The notes under the pieces were generated by a model. It made no database searches and was not told where the DNA came from. It saw only the letters and a program-made list of their open reading frames with translations. The position numbers and the translations under genes were made by a program. Shown piece by piece: positions 1 to 5,874 of a stretch of 5,876 bases of DNA. This stretch comes from an uncultured Anaerobutyricum sp. GTDB lineage: Bacteria; Bacillota; Clostridia; Lachnospirales; Lachnospiraceae. The DNA is taken from contig CAKREJ010000099.1 of NCBI GenBank assembly GCA_934317185.1, positions 1 through 5,876 on the forward strand, given 5' to 3'. How positions within the stretch are numbered: position 1 is the stretch's first letter; each line of letters opens with the position of its first letter.

Positions 1-581
1 AGAGATATGATCATTTTGTAGAGCTGCTTGATAAAGCAGGAATCGAGATTCCGGTAAAACATATTTGTAACAGTGCGGCTATTATGGAATACGATAATCA
101 TCGTTATGATATGGCAAGAGCAGGAATTATTCTCTATGGAATGTATCCGTCAGACGAAGTAGATTTTTCGAATTTAGAGCTGACACCGGCAATGAGCTGG
201 TATTCTCATGTAGTCAATATTATGGAGCCGGAGATGGAACGTGGAGTAAGTTACGGAGCAACCTATGTAGTAGACCGTCCATGCCGTCTGGCTACAGTAT
301 CTGTTGGGTATGCAGATGGATATGCAAGAAGTCTTTCTAATAAAGGCTGGGTTTTGATTCACGGACAGAAGGCTCCGATTGTTGGAAGAGTTTGTATGGA
401 TCAGATGATGGTAGATATTACCGATATTCCAGATGTAAAGCTGGAGGATACGGTGACTCTTATCGGAAGAGACGGAGAGAATTACATTAGTGTAGAGGAT
501 ATGGCGAATCTTGCAGGAAGTTTTAATTATGAATTTGTATGTGATGTAGGAAAGAGAGTTCCAAGAGTATATCAGAGGTGA
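1..581 (+). CDS. alr: Alanine racemase, C-terminal half (5' end outside window)
   Basis: PLP-dependent cytoplasmic enzyme that interconverts L- and D-alanine and so supplies D-alanine for peptidoglycan. The frame is open from base 3 and gives 192 residues, about half of the usual 370-390, so the PLP-lysine domain lies upstream. Visible signatures, numbered as I recall for the Geobacillus enzyme: the NSAA serine (bases 72-74, Ser204); the RAGI arginine after DMA (Arg219, contacts the pyridine nitrogen); the catalytic base tyrosine in VSYGATY (bases 252-254, Tyr265); the VGYADGYAR segment; CMDQ (Met312/Asp313); the FNYEF tyrosine (bases 528-530, Tyr354); and the terminal RVPRVY. All key residues expected in this half are present, so the enzyme is probably active. 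The protein ends soon after RVPRVY, without the extra C-terminal tail of the Geobacillus enzyme. No clear terminator follows, so transcription may continue into the next gene. Identification is firm; whether this is the biosynthetic or a spore-associated copy cannot be told. Confidence 0.97.
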   Translation, partial: RYDHFVELLDKAGIEIPVKHICNSAAIMEYDNHRYDMARAGIILYGMYPSDEVDFSNLELTPAMSWYSHVVNIMEPEMERGVSYGATYVVDRPCRLATVSVGYADGYARSLSNKGWVLIHGQKAPIVGRVCMDQMMVDITDIPDVKLEDTVTLIGRDGENYISVEDMANLAGSFNYEFVCDVGKRVPRVYQR

Positions 582-652
582 GATGACTCCCCCACTTTTG
601 ATATAGTATCAGGCAGGATTAATAAGATTAATAAGAAGAAAAGAGAGAAAAT
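582..652 (+). other. Leader region between alr and the solute-binding protein gene
   Basis: This 71-base gap has no strong GC-rich hairpin followed by a T-run, so alr and the next gene may be co-transcribed. A short inverted repeat (TGATA 599-603, TATCA 607-611, three-base loop) is too weak for a terminator. A TTGATA hexamer at 598-603 resembles a -35 box, but the best partner (TAAGAT, 623-628) has only four of six matches at a long 19-base spacing, so a local promoter is possible but not shown. A purine run ending in GAGAG (643-647) serves as a weak ribosome binding site five bases before the ATG at 653. Confidence 0.4.
618..635 (+). repeat. Tandem 9-bp direct repeat ATTAATAAG x2
   Basis: ATTAATAAG occurs at 618-626 and again, directly abutting, at 627-635. 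The core TTAATAAGA appears a third time at 660-668, just inside the following coding sequence. The repeat is exact but short and AT-rich. It could be a slippage duplication or a protein-binding site in the leader; nothing in the sequence decides between these. Confidence 0.6.
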
Positions 653-2107
653 ATGAAGGTTAATAAGAAAGTTATAGTCTGTATGATTATGATTTTGAGT
701 ATGTTACTTGGCGGGTGTGGAGTTTCTTCAGGAAGTTCAGTAAAGAAAGTGAAGCTGGATCCGGATAATCCGACCAGAGTTGTTATATGGCATTATTATA
801 ATGGGGAGCAGCTCGAGGCTTTTAATAAGCTGATAGATGAGTTTAATAACAGTGTTGGAAAAAAAGAAGGAATTTATGTAGAGGGAGCTAACTTTGGTAC
901 GGTAAATGAGTTAAAGGATAACATTGTTGCAGCAGTGAAGCACAGAACCGGAGCGGAGGCAATCCCTAATATTTTTGCAGGATATGCAGATACAGTATAC
1001 GAAGTAGATAAGCTTGGCTATGTTATAGATTTAAAAGAGTATCTGACGCAGGAGGAACAGGATAAGTATATTAAAAGTTATATAGAAGAAGGAGAATTTT
1101 CCGGAGACGGAAGCCTTAAGATTCTTCCTACTGCAAAGTCAACAGAAATTTTTATGCTGAATAAGACAGATTGGAATAAGTTTTCAAAAGCTACAGGTGC
1201 TGATATAGACGAGTTGAAGACAATAGAAGGTCTGACTAAGACAGCACAGGATTACTATGAATGGACAGACAGCCAGACAAAAAAGAAGAACGACGGAAAA
1301 GCGTTTTTCGGAAGAGATGCTGTGGCGAATTATTTTCTTATTGGTGCAAAGCAGCTTGGTACAGAAATTTTTTCAGAAAAAAATGGGCAGATTATTCTGA
1401 ATTTTGATAAAGAAGTTATTCGAAAAATCTGGGATAATTATTATGTCCCATTTGTAAAAGGATATTTTGCAGCTTCGGGTAAATTTAGAAGTGATGATAT
1501 TAATACAGGAAATATTCTTTCATTTGTAGGATCTTCTGCAGGAGCAACCTTCTTCCCTGATGAAGTCATTGTGGATGATACGAAGAGTTATCCGATTGAT
1601 ATGGAAGTGCTCGAAGCACCTAAGTTTGAGGGCGGAGAGAATTATGCTGTACAGCAGGGGGCCGGTATGGCAGTAACGAAAACAGATGAAGAGCAGATGT
1701 ATGCGTCTGTTCAGTTTTTAAAATGGTTTACAGAAGATGAGAGAAATATTCAGTTCTCTGTAGCTTCCGGTTATTTGCCGGTAACGAAAACAGCCAATAA
1801 TGTTGAGAAAATAGAAAAGACAACCGATCTGACAGAAAATGATGAATTGCCAATTGTTAAGGTAGCGATTGATACAGTGAATCATAATACATTGTATACT
1901 ACAAAGGCGTTTGAGAATGCTACAGATGCAAGAGATATTCTGGAGTATTCTATGTCAGATAAAGCAAATGAAGATAGAAAGACGGTAGTAAAACGTTTGA
2001 AAAAAGGAGAGTCTTTTGATAAGGCAGTACAGGATTTTGTAAGTGACAGCAATTTTGATAACTGGTATGAGAAGACAAAAACAGAACTCGAAGAACTTGT
2101 AAAATAA
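653..2107 (+). CDS. Lipoprotein solute-binding protein, ABC sugar-uptake type (family 1), orphan
   Basis: 484-residue extracellular ligand-binding lipoprotein. The signal peptide has basic residues 2-6, a hydrophobic core at 7-20 and a lipobox L19-G20-G21-C22, so Cys22 would be lipidated and the protein anchored outside the membrane. The mature protein opens its first domain with VVIWHYYNG (43-51), typical of family 1 carbohydrate-binding proteins of the UgpB/MalE type. The late motif VQQGAGMAV (333-341), followed by FLKWFTEDE (355-363) and ASGYLPV (371-377), is the usual C-terminal signature of that family. Length is slightly above the common 420-450. The ligand cannot be read from sequence; a sugar or sugar phosphate is the family-level guess. 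No transporter permease or ATPase gene is adjacent; 43 bases downstream lies a membrane diguanylate cyclase. This suggests a sensing rather than an uptake role (inference), though it could serve a transporter encoded elsewhere. Confidence 0.92.
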   Translation: MKVNKKVIVCMIMILSMLLGGCGVSSGSSVKKVKLDPDNPTRVVIWHYYNGEQLEAFNKLIDEFNNSVGKKEGIYVEGANFGTVNELKDNIVAAVKHRTGAEAIPNIFAGYADTVYEVDKLGYVIDLKEYLTQEEQDKYIKSYIEEGEFSGDGSLKILPTAKSTEIFMLNKTDWNKFSKATGADIDELKTIEGLTKTAQDYYEWTDSQTKKKNDGKAFFGRDAVANYFLIGAKQLGTEIFSEKNGQIILNFDKEVIRKIWDNYYVPFVKGYFAASGKFRSDDINTGNILSFVGSSAGATFFPDEVIVDDTKSYPIDMEVLEAPKFEGGENYAVQQGAGMAVTKTDEEQMYASVQFLKWFTEDERNIQFSVASGYLPVTKTANNVEKIEKTTDLTENDELPIVKVAIDTVNHNTLYTTKAFENATDARDILEYSMSDKANEDRKTVVKRLKKGESFDKAVQDFVSDSNFDNWYEKTKTELEELVK

Positions 2108-2137
2108 AGTCGGGTAAAGGTTAGATTCTGATGTGGG

Positions 2138-2146
2138 AAAGGAGAG
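2138..2146 (+). promoter_or_regulatory. Ribosome binding site that decides the cyclase start (TTG 2151)
   Basis: AAAGGAGAG places its GGAG core (2141-2144) six bases before TTG at 2151. The alternative in-frame GTG at 2133 lies upstream of this site, so the Shine-Dalgarno would fall inside the coding sequence; its own nearest purine run (AAAGG, 2116-2120) is 12 bases away. The TTG start is therefore preferred. Confidence 0.75.
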
Positions 2147-2150
2147 AAAG

Positions 2151-4394
2151 TTGGAGAAAATAAAAAGTATTCCAATCAGGCGAAAATTATTAATGCCGAT
2201 GATTCTTTTAGTTATTATAGAAAATATTTTGCTGATTGGAGCTATTTCCGGAAGCAGACTCCTTTCCTATGTGGAAAATAAAGAAAAAGCAATTTTTTAT
2301 GAGAAAGTAAGCAATCGAAAGAATTATCTGGAGAATGAAATGCTGACTAGATGGTCTAATGTGAACAGTACTGTGGAGGAGATAAATAATACCGCACAAA
2401 GGTTGATCAATACAAAGAAAATTTCGTTAAAGACGTTAGATGACAGCTCGGAAGCCAGTCTTCCGCTACTGAAAAAAACTTCCTCAAAACTGATTAATTT
2501 GATAAGGACGAATCAGGTATCAGGTGCTTTTGTTGTTTTAAATACAGATAATCTGGAAGCAAAGAAGGAAAAAGGTGTTTTTGAAAATAAACCGGGGATC
2601 TATCTGAGAGATTTTGATCCTTTATCTACTCCATCCAAAAAAAACGAGGATCTGGTGTTTAAATATGCACCGAAGGCATTGACACAAAGTATGAATATCT
2701 CACATGGAAAGACCTGGAGACCATTGTTTGAATTTCAAAAGACAGGCAATTACGGTGCTTATTTATATGAGCCGTTTCAGGCTGCTTTAAAAGAAGAGAA
2801 TCCTGAGGAAATAGAGTTAAAAGACTTTGGATACTGGAGTATGCCGTATAGACTTTATGATGATAGTCTGGATGTCATTTCTTATTCCGTTCCGTTGATT
2901 TTGAAAGATGGAACAATTTATGGAGTGTTGGGAGTTGAGATTTCGCTTGATTATCTTCAGAAGCAGCTTCCGAACAGTGAATTGATAGATGATGAGCAGG
3001 GTTCTTATCTTTTAGGAGTCGAGAGTGGCGAAGCAGGGAATTTCCAGAATATTTTGATTAATGGAATGATCTATTCACGGGCAGCAGGCAATCAGAAAAC
3101 AACGCAAATTCTGCAAAAAGGTGAAGATTATGTTGTTAAAAATCAGGATAAGTTAATGTATGCTGATACCGAGTATATTGATTTGTATGGAGAAAATACA
3201 GAATTTACAAATCAGAAATGGACATTGATAGGAATTGTTCCAAAGGATAAATTACTGGTATTTTCTGACAGAATTATAAAGACCTTAATAGGTTCCATAT
3301 TGATTTCTTTACTTATAGGTATCGCCGGAGCGATTATTATCAGCTCAACGATTTCCAGACCGGTTACCCGTCTGATCCGGCATGTGAAGCGTATAAGACC
3401 TTCAGAGGAAATGCAGTTTATTCAGACCGGAATAGAGGAAGTAGACCATCTTTCCCAGGCTCTTAAAAATATGAATGAAGAAGTGGTGGATACCGCCAGA
3501 AGATTTTCAAGAATTATCAATATGGCAAGCGTTGAACTTGCGGGTTTTGAGATTAATCGTAAGGAAGGAACTGTTTATTTTACCGGAAAGTTTGTGGAGA
3601 TGTTCAGGCTTGAAAAAGAAAGCTTTTTAGATATAACTTCAATAGAAATGTTTGAAACGCTCATGAAGAGGTTAAAACAGTATGAAGTGGAAAGGCAGGT
3701 AGCAAAGAAGAACGAGGTAATTTATCTGATTCCGGATGAAAAGCCACATTATTTGAAGCTTACACTTAATGATACCGGAGATTATTGTAGTGGACTGGTT
3801 GAAAATGTAACGGATATGGTCATGGAAAAAGCACAGATTGAGTATGAAAGAGACCATGATCCTCTTACGGGTCTTCTAAATCGAAGAGGATTTTACCATA
3901 TTATGAGGCATCTGTTCTGGCAGGGGAAATCTACTTTAAAGCTGGCGGCTCTTGTTATGATTGACCTGGATGATTTAAAATATGTGAATGATACATACGG
4001 TCATGAATATGGAGATAAGTATATTAAGAGTGCGGCAGAGGTATTTATGAGATCGGTACCGGAAGGTACTGTAGTTTCCCGCCCGGGCGGAGACGAATTC
4101 TATATATTATTTTACGGTTATCTGAGCAGGCTTGAAATACAGGAAAAGTTATATAGGCTGCAGAAAGATGTTAAAAAGCAGTATATTTCCCTGCCGGATG
4201 GAGAGCCATTTGCTCTGTGTTTATCAGCGGGTGTGGTATGGTATCCTGAGGATACGACAGAGATGGAGGAATTTATGCAATATGCAGATTTCGCTATGTA
4301 TCAGGTAAAACATACCGTGAAGAACCATTTTGGATACTTTGATAAAGAAGCATACCGTACAAGCCAGGAACAATATAATGAAGAAAAAAGCTGA
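2151..4394 (+). CDS. Membrane diguanylate cyclase: Cache-like sensor, HAMP-like linker, PAS-like domain, GGDEF
   Basis: Makes cyclic di-GMP from two GTP in response to an outside signal. From TTG 2151 it has 747 residues (753 if GTG 2133 were used). Order: basic N-terminus; membrane helix about 13-36; extracellular region about 37-374, Cache-like, with YWSMPYR near 228-234 and an IYGVLGVEISLDYL stretch near 256-269; second helix about 375-399; HAMP-like segment from SRPVTRL near 402; PAS-like domain about 455-555; GGDEF domain from about 565 with DPLTGLLNRRGF, metal-binding Asp605 in MIDLDDLK, Asn613, Asp622 in GHEYGD, and the signature GGDEF at 646-650. Asn613 and Asp622 match the guanine-contacting residues of PleD, which favours c-di-GMP rather than a hybrid dinucleotide. 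The inhibitory RxxD site is replaced by PEGT (637-640), so feedback inhibition there is unlikely. No EAL or HD-GYP domain is present. It lies between an orphan binding lipoprotein and spmA, 9 bases before the latter. Confidence 0.93.
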   Translation: MEKIKSIPIRRKLLMPMILLVIIENILLIGAISGSRLLSYVENKEKAIFYEKVSNRKNYLENEMLTRWSNVNSTVEEINNTAQRLINTKKISLKTLDDSSEASLPLLKKTSSKLINLIRTNQVSGAFVVLNTDNLEAKKEKGVFENKPGIYLRDFDPLSTPSKKNEDLVFKYAPKALTQSMNISHGKTWRPLFEFQKTGNYGAYLYEPFQAALKEENPEEIELKDFGYWSMPYRLYDDSLDVISYSVPLILKDGTIYGVLGVEISLDYLQKQLPNSELIDDEQGSYLLGVESGEAGNFQNILINGMIYSRAAGNQKTTQILQKGEDYVVKNQDKLMYADTEYIDLYGENTEFTNQKWTLIGIVPKDKLLVFSDRIIKTLIGSILISLLIGIAGAIIISSTISRPVTRLIRHVKRIRPSEEMQFIQTGIEEVDHLSQALKNMNEEVVDTARRFSRIINMASVELAGFEINRKEGTVYFTGKFVEMFRLEKESFLDITSIEMFETLMKRLKQYEVERQVAKKNEVIYLIPDEKPHYLKLTLNDTGDYCSGLVENVTDMVMEKAQIEYERDHDPLTGLLNRRGFYHIMRHLFWQGKSTLKLAALVMIDLDDLKYVNDTYGHEYGDKYIKSAAEVFMRSVPEGTVVSRPGGDEFYILFYGYLSRLEIQEKLYRLQKDVKKQYISLPDGEPFALCLSAGVVWYPEDTTEMEEFMQYADFAMYQVKHTVKNHFGYFDKEAYRTSQEQYNEEKS

Positions 4395-4403
4395 GAGAGT
4401 TTT

Positions 4404-5048
4404 ATGCTAAATATATTATGGGTACTTATGATTGCCGGAGGAATTATGTTTTCGGCATTTCATGGTACGACAGGGCAAATAACAGAAGGTTTTATTTCAT
4501 CGTCAACAGAAGCAGTAAATTTATGTATTTTTATGCTGGGAGTTATCGGAGTATGGAATGGTATGATGGAAATTGCAGTGAAGAGTGGTCTTATGAAAAA
4601 GCTTGCGAAAGCGATGTATCCTTTTATTCACTGGCTGTTTCCGGATATTCCGTCCCAGCATAAAGCCAATGAATATATAGCAGCGAATATGGCAGCGAAT
4701 ATACTTGGACTTGGCTGGGCGGCAACTCCGGCCGGACTTAAGGCAATGAAGGAATTAAAGAAGTTAGAAGCTTACGAAGAATGTAAAAGAAGTGGAAAAA
4801 GAGAGCAAAGCAGAGCATCGGATATGATGTGTGCATTCCTTGTATTAAATATTTCTTCACTTCAACTTGTACCCATAAATATGATTGCTTATCGAAGTCA
4901 ATATGGTTCAGTAAACCCGTCAGCAGTAGTATTTCCTGCAATACTGGCAACGATGATATCAACTTTAGCAGGAATTGTATTCATTAAGGCGATGGAGCTT
5001 ATAAGACATAAAGGAAGAAACAAGAAGAAACGGAGACATTTATATTGA
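4404..5048 (+). CDS. spmA: Spore maturation protein A (nucleoside-recognition/Gate domain membrane protein)
   Basis: 214-residue membrane protein; in Bacillus subtilis SpmA and SpmB are needed for normal spore core dehydration and heat resistance, but their molecular activity is not settled. Hydrophobic segments lie near 3-20, 37-57 and 172-197. The family hallmark NMAANILGLGWAATP is at 95-109, followed by GLKAMKEL and, after a charged insert, MMCAFLVLNISSLQLVP (141-157) and an SVNPSAVV stretch. The C-terminus is strongly basic (203-211). It is slightly longer than the roughly 196-residue Bacillus protein, partly through the charged linker 123-139 and the basic tail. The ATG has a GAGAG site (4395-4399) four bases upstream and lies 9 bases after the cyclase stop, so it is very likely translated from the same message. 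Homologues also occur in bacteria that do not sporulate, so the gene alone does not prove sporulation. Confidence 0.93.
   Translation: MLNILWVLMIAGGIMFSAFHGTTGQITEGFISSSTEAVNLCIFMLGVIGVWNGMMEIAVKSGLMKKLAKAMYPFIHWLFPDIPSQHKANEYIAANMAANILGLGWAATPAGLKAMKELKKLEAYEECKRSGKREQSRASDMMCAFLVLNISSLQLVPINMIAYRSQYGSVNPSAVVFPAILATMISTLAGIVFIKAMELIRHKGRNKKKRRHLY
5032..5035 (+). promoter_or_regulatory. Ribosome binding site for spmB (TTG start)
   Basis: GGAG within the end of spmA sits nine bases before TTG 5045. No ATG is available near this position, and this start gives the full family length. The start overlaps the spmA stop codon in the string TTGA (5045-5048), which fits translational coupling. Confidence 0.7.
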
Positions 5049-5575
5049 AGTTTCTTCTTTATTTTTCGGATTTTATTGTACCATTTACAATGTTTTATAT
5101 TATTATATACGGATTTTTTAATCATATAGATGTTTATGAAAGTTTTTTAAAAGGAGTAAAAGAGGGATTTCAGATTGTGATTGAGATTGCCCCAACGATG
5201 ATCGCATTGCTTATTTCCATAGGAATATTTCGAGTTTCCGGAGCCTTAGATTGCTTTTCTGCTCTCATTGCCCCCTTGGGAAAAGTCGTTCATATTCCGG
5301 CAGAAATTATACCTGTATTTATTGTGAGAATTTTTTCTTCTTCGGCAGCGGTAAGCTTTGTTCTTGATATTTTTAAAGAATATGGTCCGGATTCCAGAAT
5401 TGGAATCATCGTTTCTATTATGATGAGCTGTACAGAAACGGTCATTTATACAATGACGATATATTATATGAGCATCAATGTAAAAAAAACACGATGGACA
5501 TTACCGGGAGCAATGTTTGCAACACTGGCAGGAGCAATAGCGAGTGTAATAATAACAGGATATTTGGTTTTATAA
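5045..5575 (+). CDS. spmB: Spore maturation protein B
   Basis: 176-residue, very hydrophobic membrane protein, partner of SpmA and of the same Gate-type family; length agrees with the Bacillus protein (about 178). Conserved marks: VYESFLKGVKEG (30-41), IFRVSGALD (61-69), PLGKVVHIPAEIIP (77-90), YGPDSRIG (113-120) and CTETVIYTMTIYY (129-141). Predicted membrane segments lie near 8-24, 44-63, 84-108, 118-141 and 155-175. As I recall the family, the loop after the fourth block usually reads RPxSG with small residues; here it is RIFSSSAA (95-102), losing the proline and glycine, and GSTET is replaced by SCTET (128-132). The frame is intact with a good ribosome binding site, so this looks like divergence rather than decay. 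It overlaps spmA by four bases and is the last gene before the terminator. Confidence 0.92.
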   Translation: MKFLLYFSDFIVPFTMFYIIIYGFFNHIDVYESFLKGVKEGFQIVIEIAPTMIALLISIGIFRVSGALDCFSALIAPLGKVVHIPAEIIPVFIVRIFSSSAAVSFVLDIFKEYGPDSRIGIIVSIMMSCTETVIYTMTIYYMSINVKKTRWTLPGAMFATLAGAIASVIITGYLVL

Positions 5576-5616
5576 CAGAAAACAGACTTGTTTTTCTTCT
5601 GGAGGTTGTGGTATAG

Positions 5617-5680
5617 AATAAAAAGGTGGTGTCAGCAGTTACAATCGTTACACTGTTTCTGCGACACCACCTTTGTTTTT
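5617..5680. terminator. Bidirectional intrinsic terminator between spmB and the small minus-strand gene
   Basis: A perfect 12-bp inverted repeat pairs AAAGGTGGTGTC (5622-5633) with GACACCACCTTT (5663-5674). The stem continues as GCAG (5635-5638) with CTGC (5659-5662) past one bulged A, leaving a 20-base loop. On the plus strand it is followed by TTTGTTTTTG (5672-5681); on the minus strand by TTTTTATTC (reading from 5624 down to 5616). Both directions thus have a GC-rich stem plus U-tract, so the hairpin can end the spmB message and the convergent 35-codon gene. Confidence 0.92.
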
Positions 5681-5703
5681 GTTTCTAATGAATTGAATCT
5701 CAA

Positions 5704-5811
5704 TTACAGAAGATAATCTGGTAAGTCAACTCCAAATCCGTGATGAACAAAACCGATATGTTCCAGTGTAATGTGTTCAATAGAAATCTTATTTAACGAC
5801 ATATGTTGCAT
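5704..5811 (-). CDS. Unrecognised 35-residue peptide with five-residue periodicity
   Basis: Reading from ATG at 5811 to TAA at 5704 gives 35 residues. The case for a real gene is its signals: an extended -10 promoter, a GGGAGGG ribosome binding site seven bases before the ATG, and a strong terminator about 30 bases after the stop. After an MQHMSLNK start the peptide shows three consecutive pentads, ISIEH, ITLEH and IGFVH (residues 9-23), then HGFGV and an acidic-hydrophobic end DLPDYLL. It has five histidines, no cysteine, one lysine and no evident signal peptide or membrane helix. I do not recognise the family and assign no function. Alternatives are a signalling or regulatory peptide, a leader peptide of a short attenuated transcript, or a chance ORF in a small RNA; the ribosome binding site argues for translation. 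Confidence 0.65.
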   Translation of the reverse strand: MQHMSLNKISIEHITLEHIGFVHHGFGVDLPDYLL

Positions 5812-5818
5812 ACTGCTT

Positions 5819-5825
5819 CCCTCCC
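5819..5825 (-). promoter_or_regulatory. Ribosome binding site of the 35-residue gene
   Basis: On the minus strand GGGAGGG ends seven bases before the ATG at 5811. It is the strongest Shine-Dalgarno match in the window together with that of the cyclase gene, and it is the main reason to accept the short ORF. Confidence 0.75.
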
Positions 5826-5845
5826 AACTTAAATTCTGTTATTTT

Positions 5846-5874
5846 ATTATAACAAAAGAAAATCTATTTGAATA
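5846..5874 (-). promoter_or_regulatory. Extended -10 promoter for the 35-residue gene
   Basis: On the minus strand a perfect TATAAT (5851-5846) is preceded by the TGn of an extended -10 element (TG at 5854-5853). The -35 region is poor: TATTCA at 5874-5869 matches three of six at 17-base spacing, which the extended -10 could compensate. A start near 5839 would leave a leader of about 27 bases before the ATG and no room for a riboswitch. Confidence 0.7.

Noticed and set aside
582..652. c-di-GMP riboswitch or other structured leader before the operon
   Set aside because: The gap is only 71 bases, mostly AT- and purine-rich, with no GC-paired helices that could form a GEMM-type aptamer.
2131..2163. 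Ten-codon ATG ORF overlapping the cyclase start, as a possible leader peptide
   Set aside because: There is no good ribosome binding site before its ATG, and it simply runs through the cyclase's own Shine-Dalgarno.
1882..2175. 97-codon minus-strand ORF across the end of the binding-protein gene
   Set aside because: The translation is a low-complexity Ser/Phe/Leu-rich shadow of the A/G-rich sense strand and it has no start signals.
4330..4403. Sporulation sigma (sigma-E/sigma-G type) promoter at the end of the cyclase gene ahead of spmA
   Set aside because: CATACCGT at 4351-4358 is loosely like a sporulation -10 box, but no matching -35 lies at the proper distance; too weak to report.
4418..4663. 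81-codon plus-strand ORF inside spmA
   Set aside because: It is an out-of-frame reading of spmA, has no ribosome binding site of its own, and its translation lacks any family signature, whereas the spmA frame is clearly conserved.
4898..5125. 75-codon minus-strand ORF across the spmA/spmB junction
   Set aside because: It overlaps two well supported genes, is lysine/isoleucine-rich in the manner of an antisense shadow, and has no convincing ribosome binding site.
5601..5619. GGAGG followed by GTG/TTG triplets and a TATAGAAT string after spmB
   Set aside because: The GTG at 5608 meets a stop after two codons, and TTG at 5606 abuts the GGAGG with no spacing. A promoter here would drive only the terminator hairpin.
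5691..5705. AATTGA/TCAATT inverted repeat at the stop codon of the small gene
   Set aside because: A six-bp AT-rich stem with a three-base loop and no T-run; likely chance in AT-rich DNA beside the much stronger hairpin.
5732..5797. Plus-strand ATG ORFs opposite the small peptide gene
   Set aside because: Frames of fewer than 20 codons without ribosome binding sites; the minus strand has the full set of signals.
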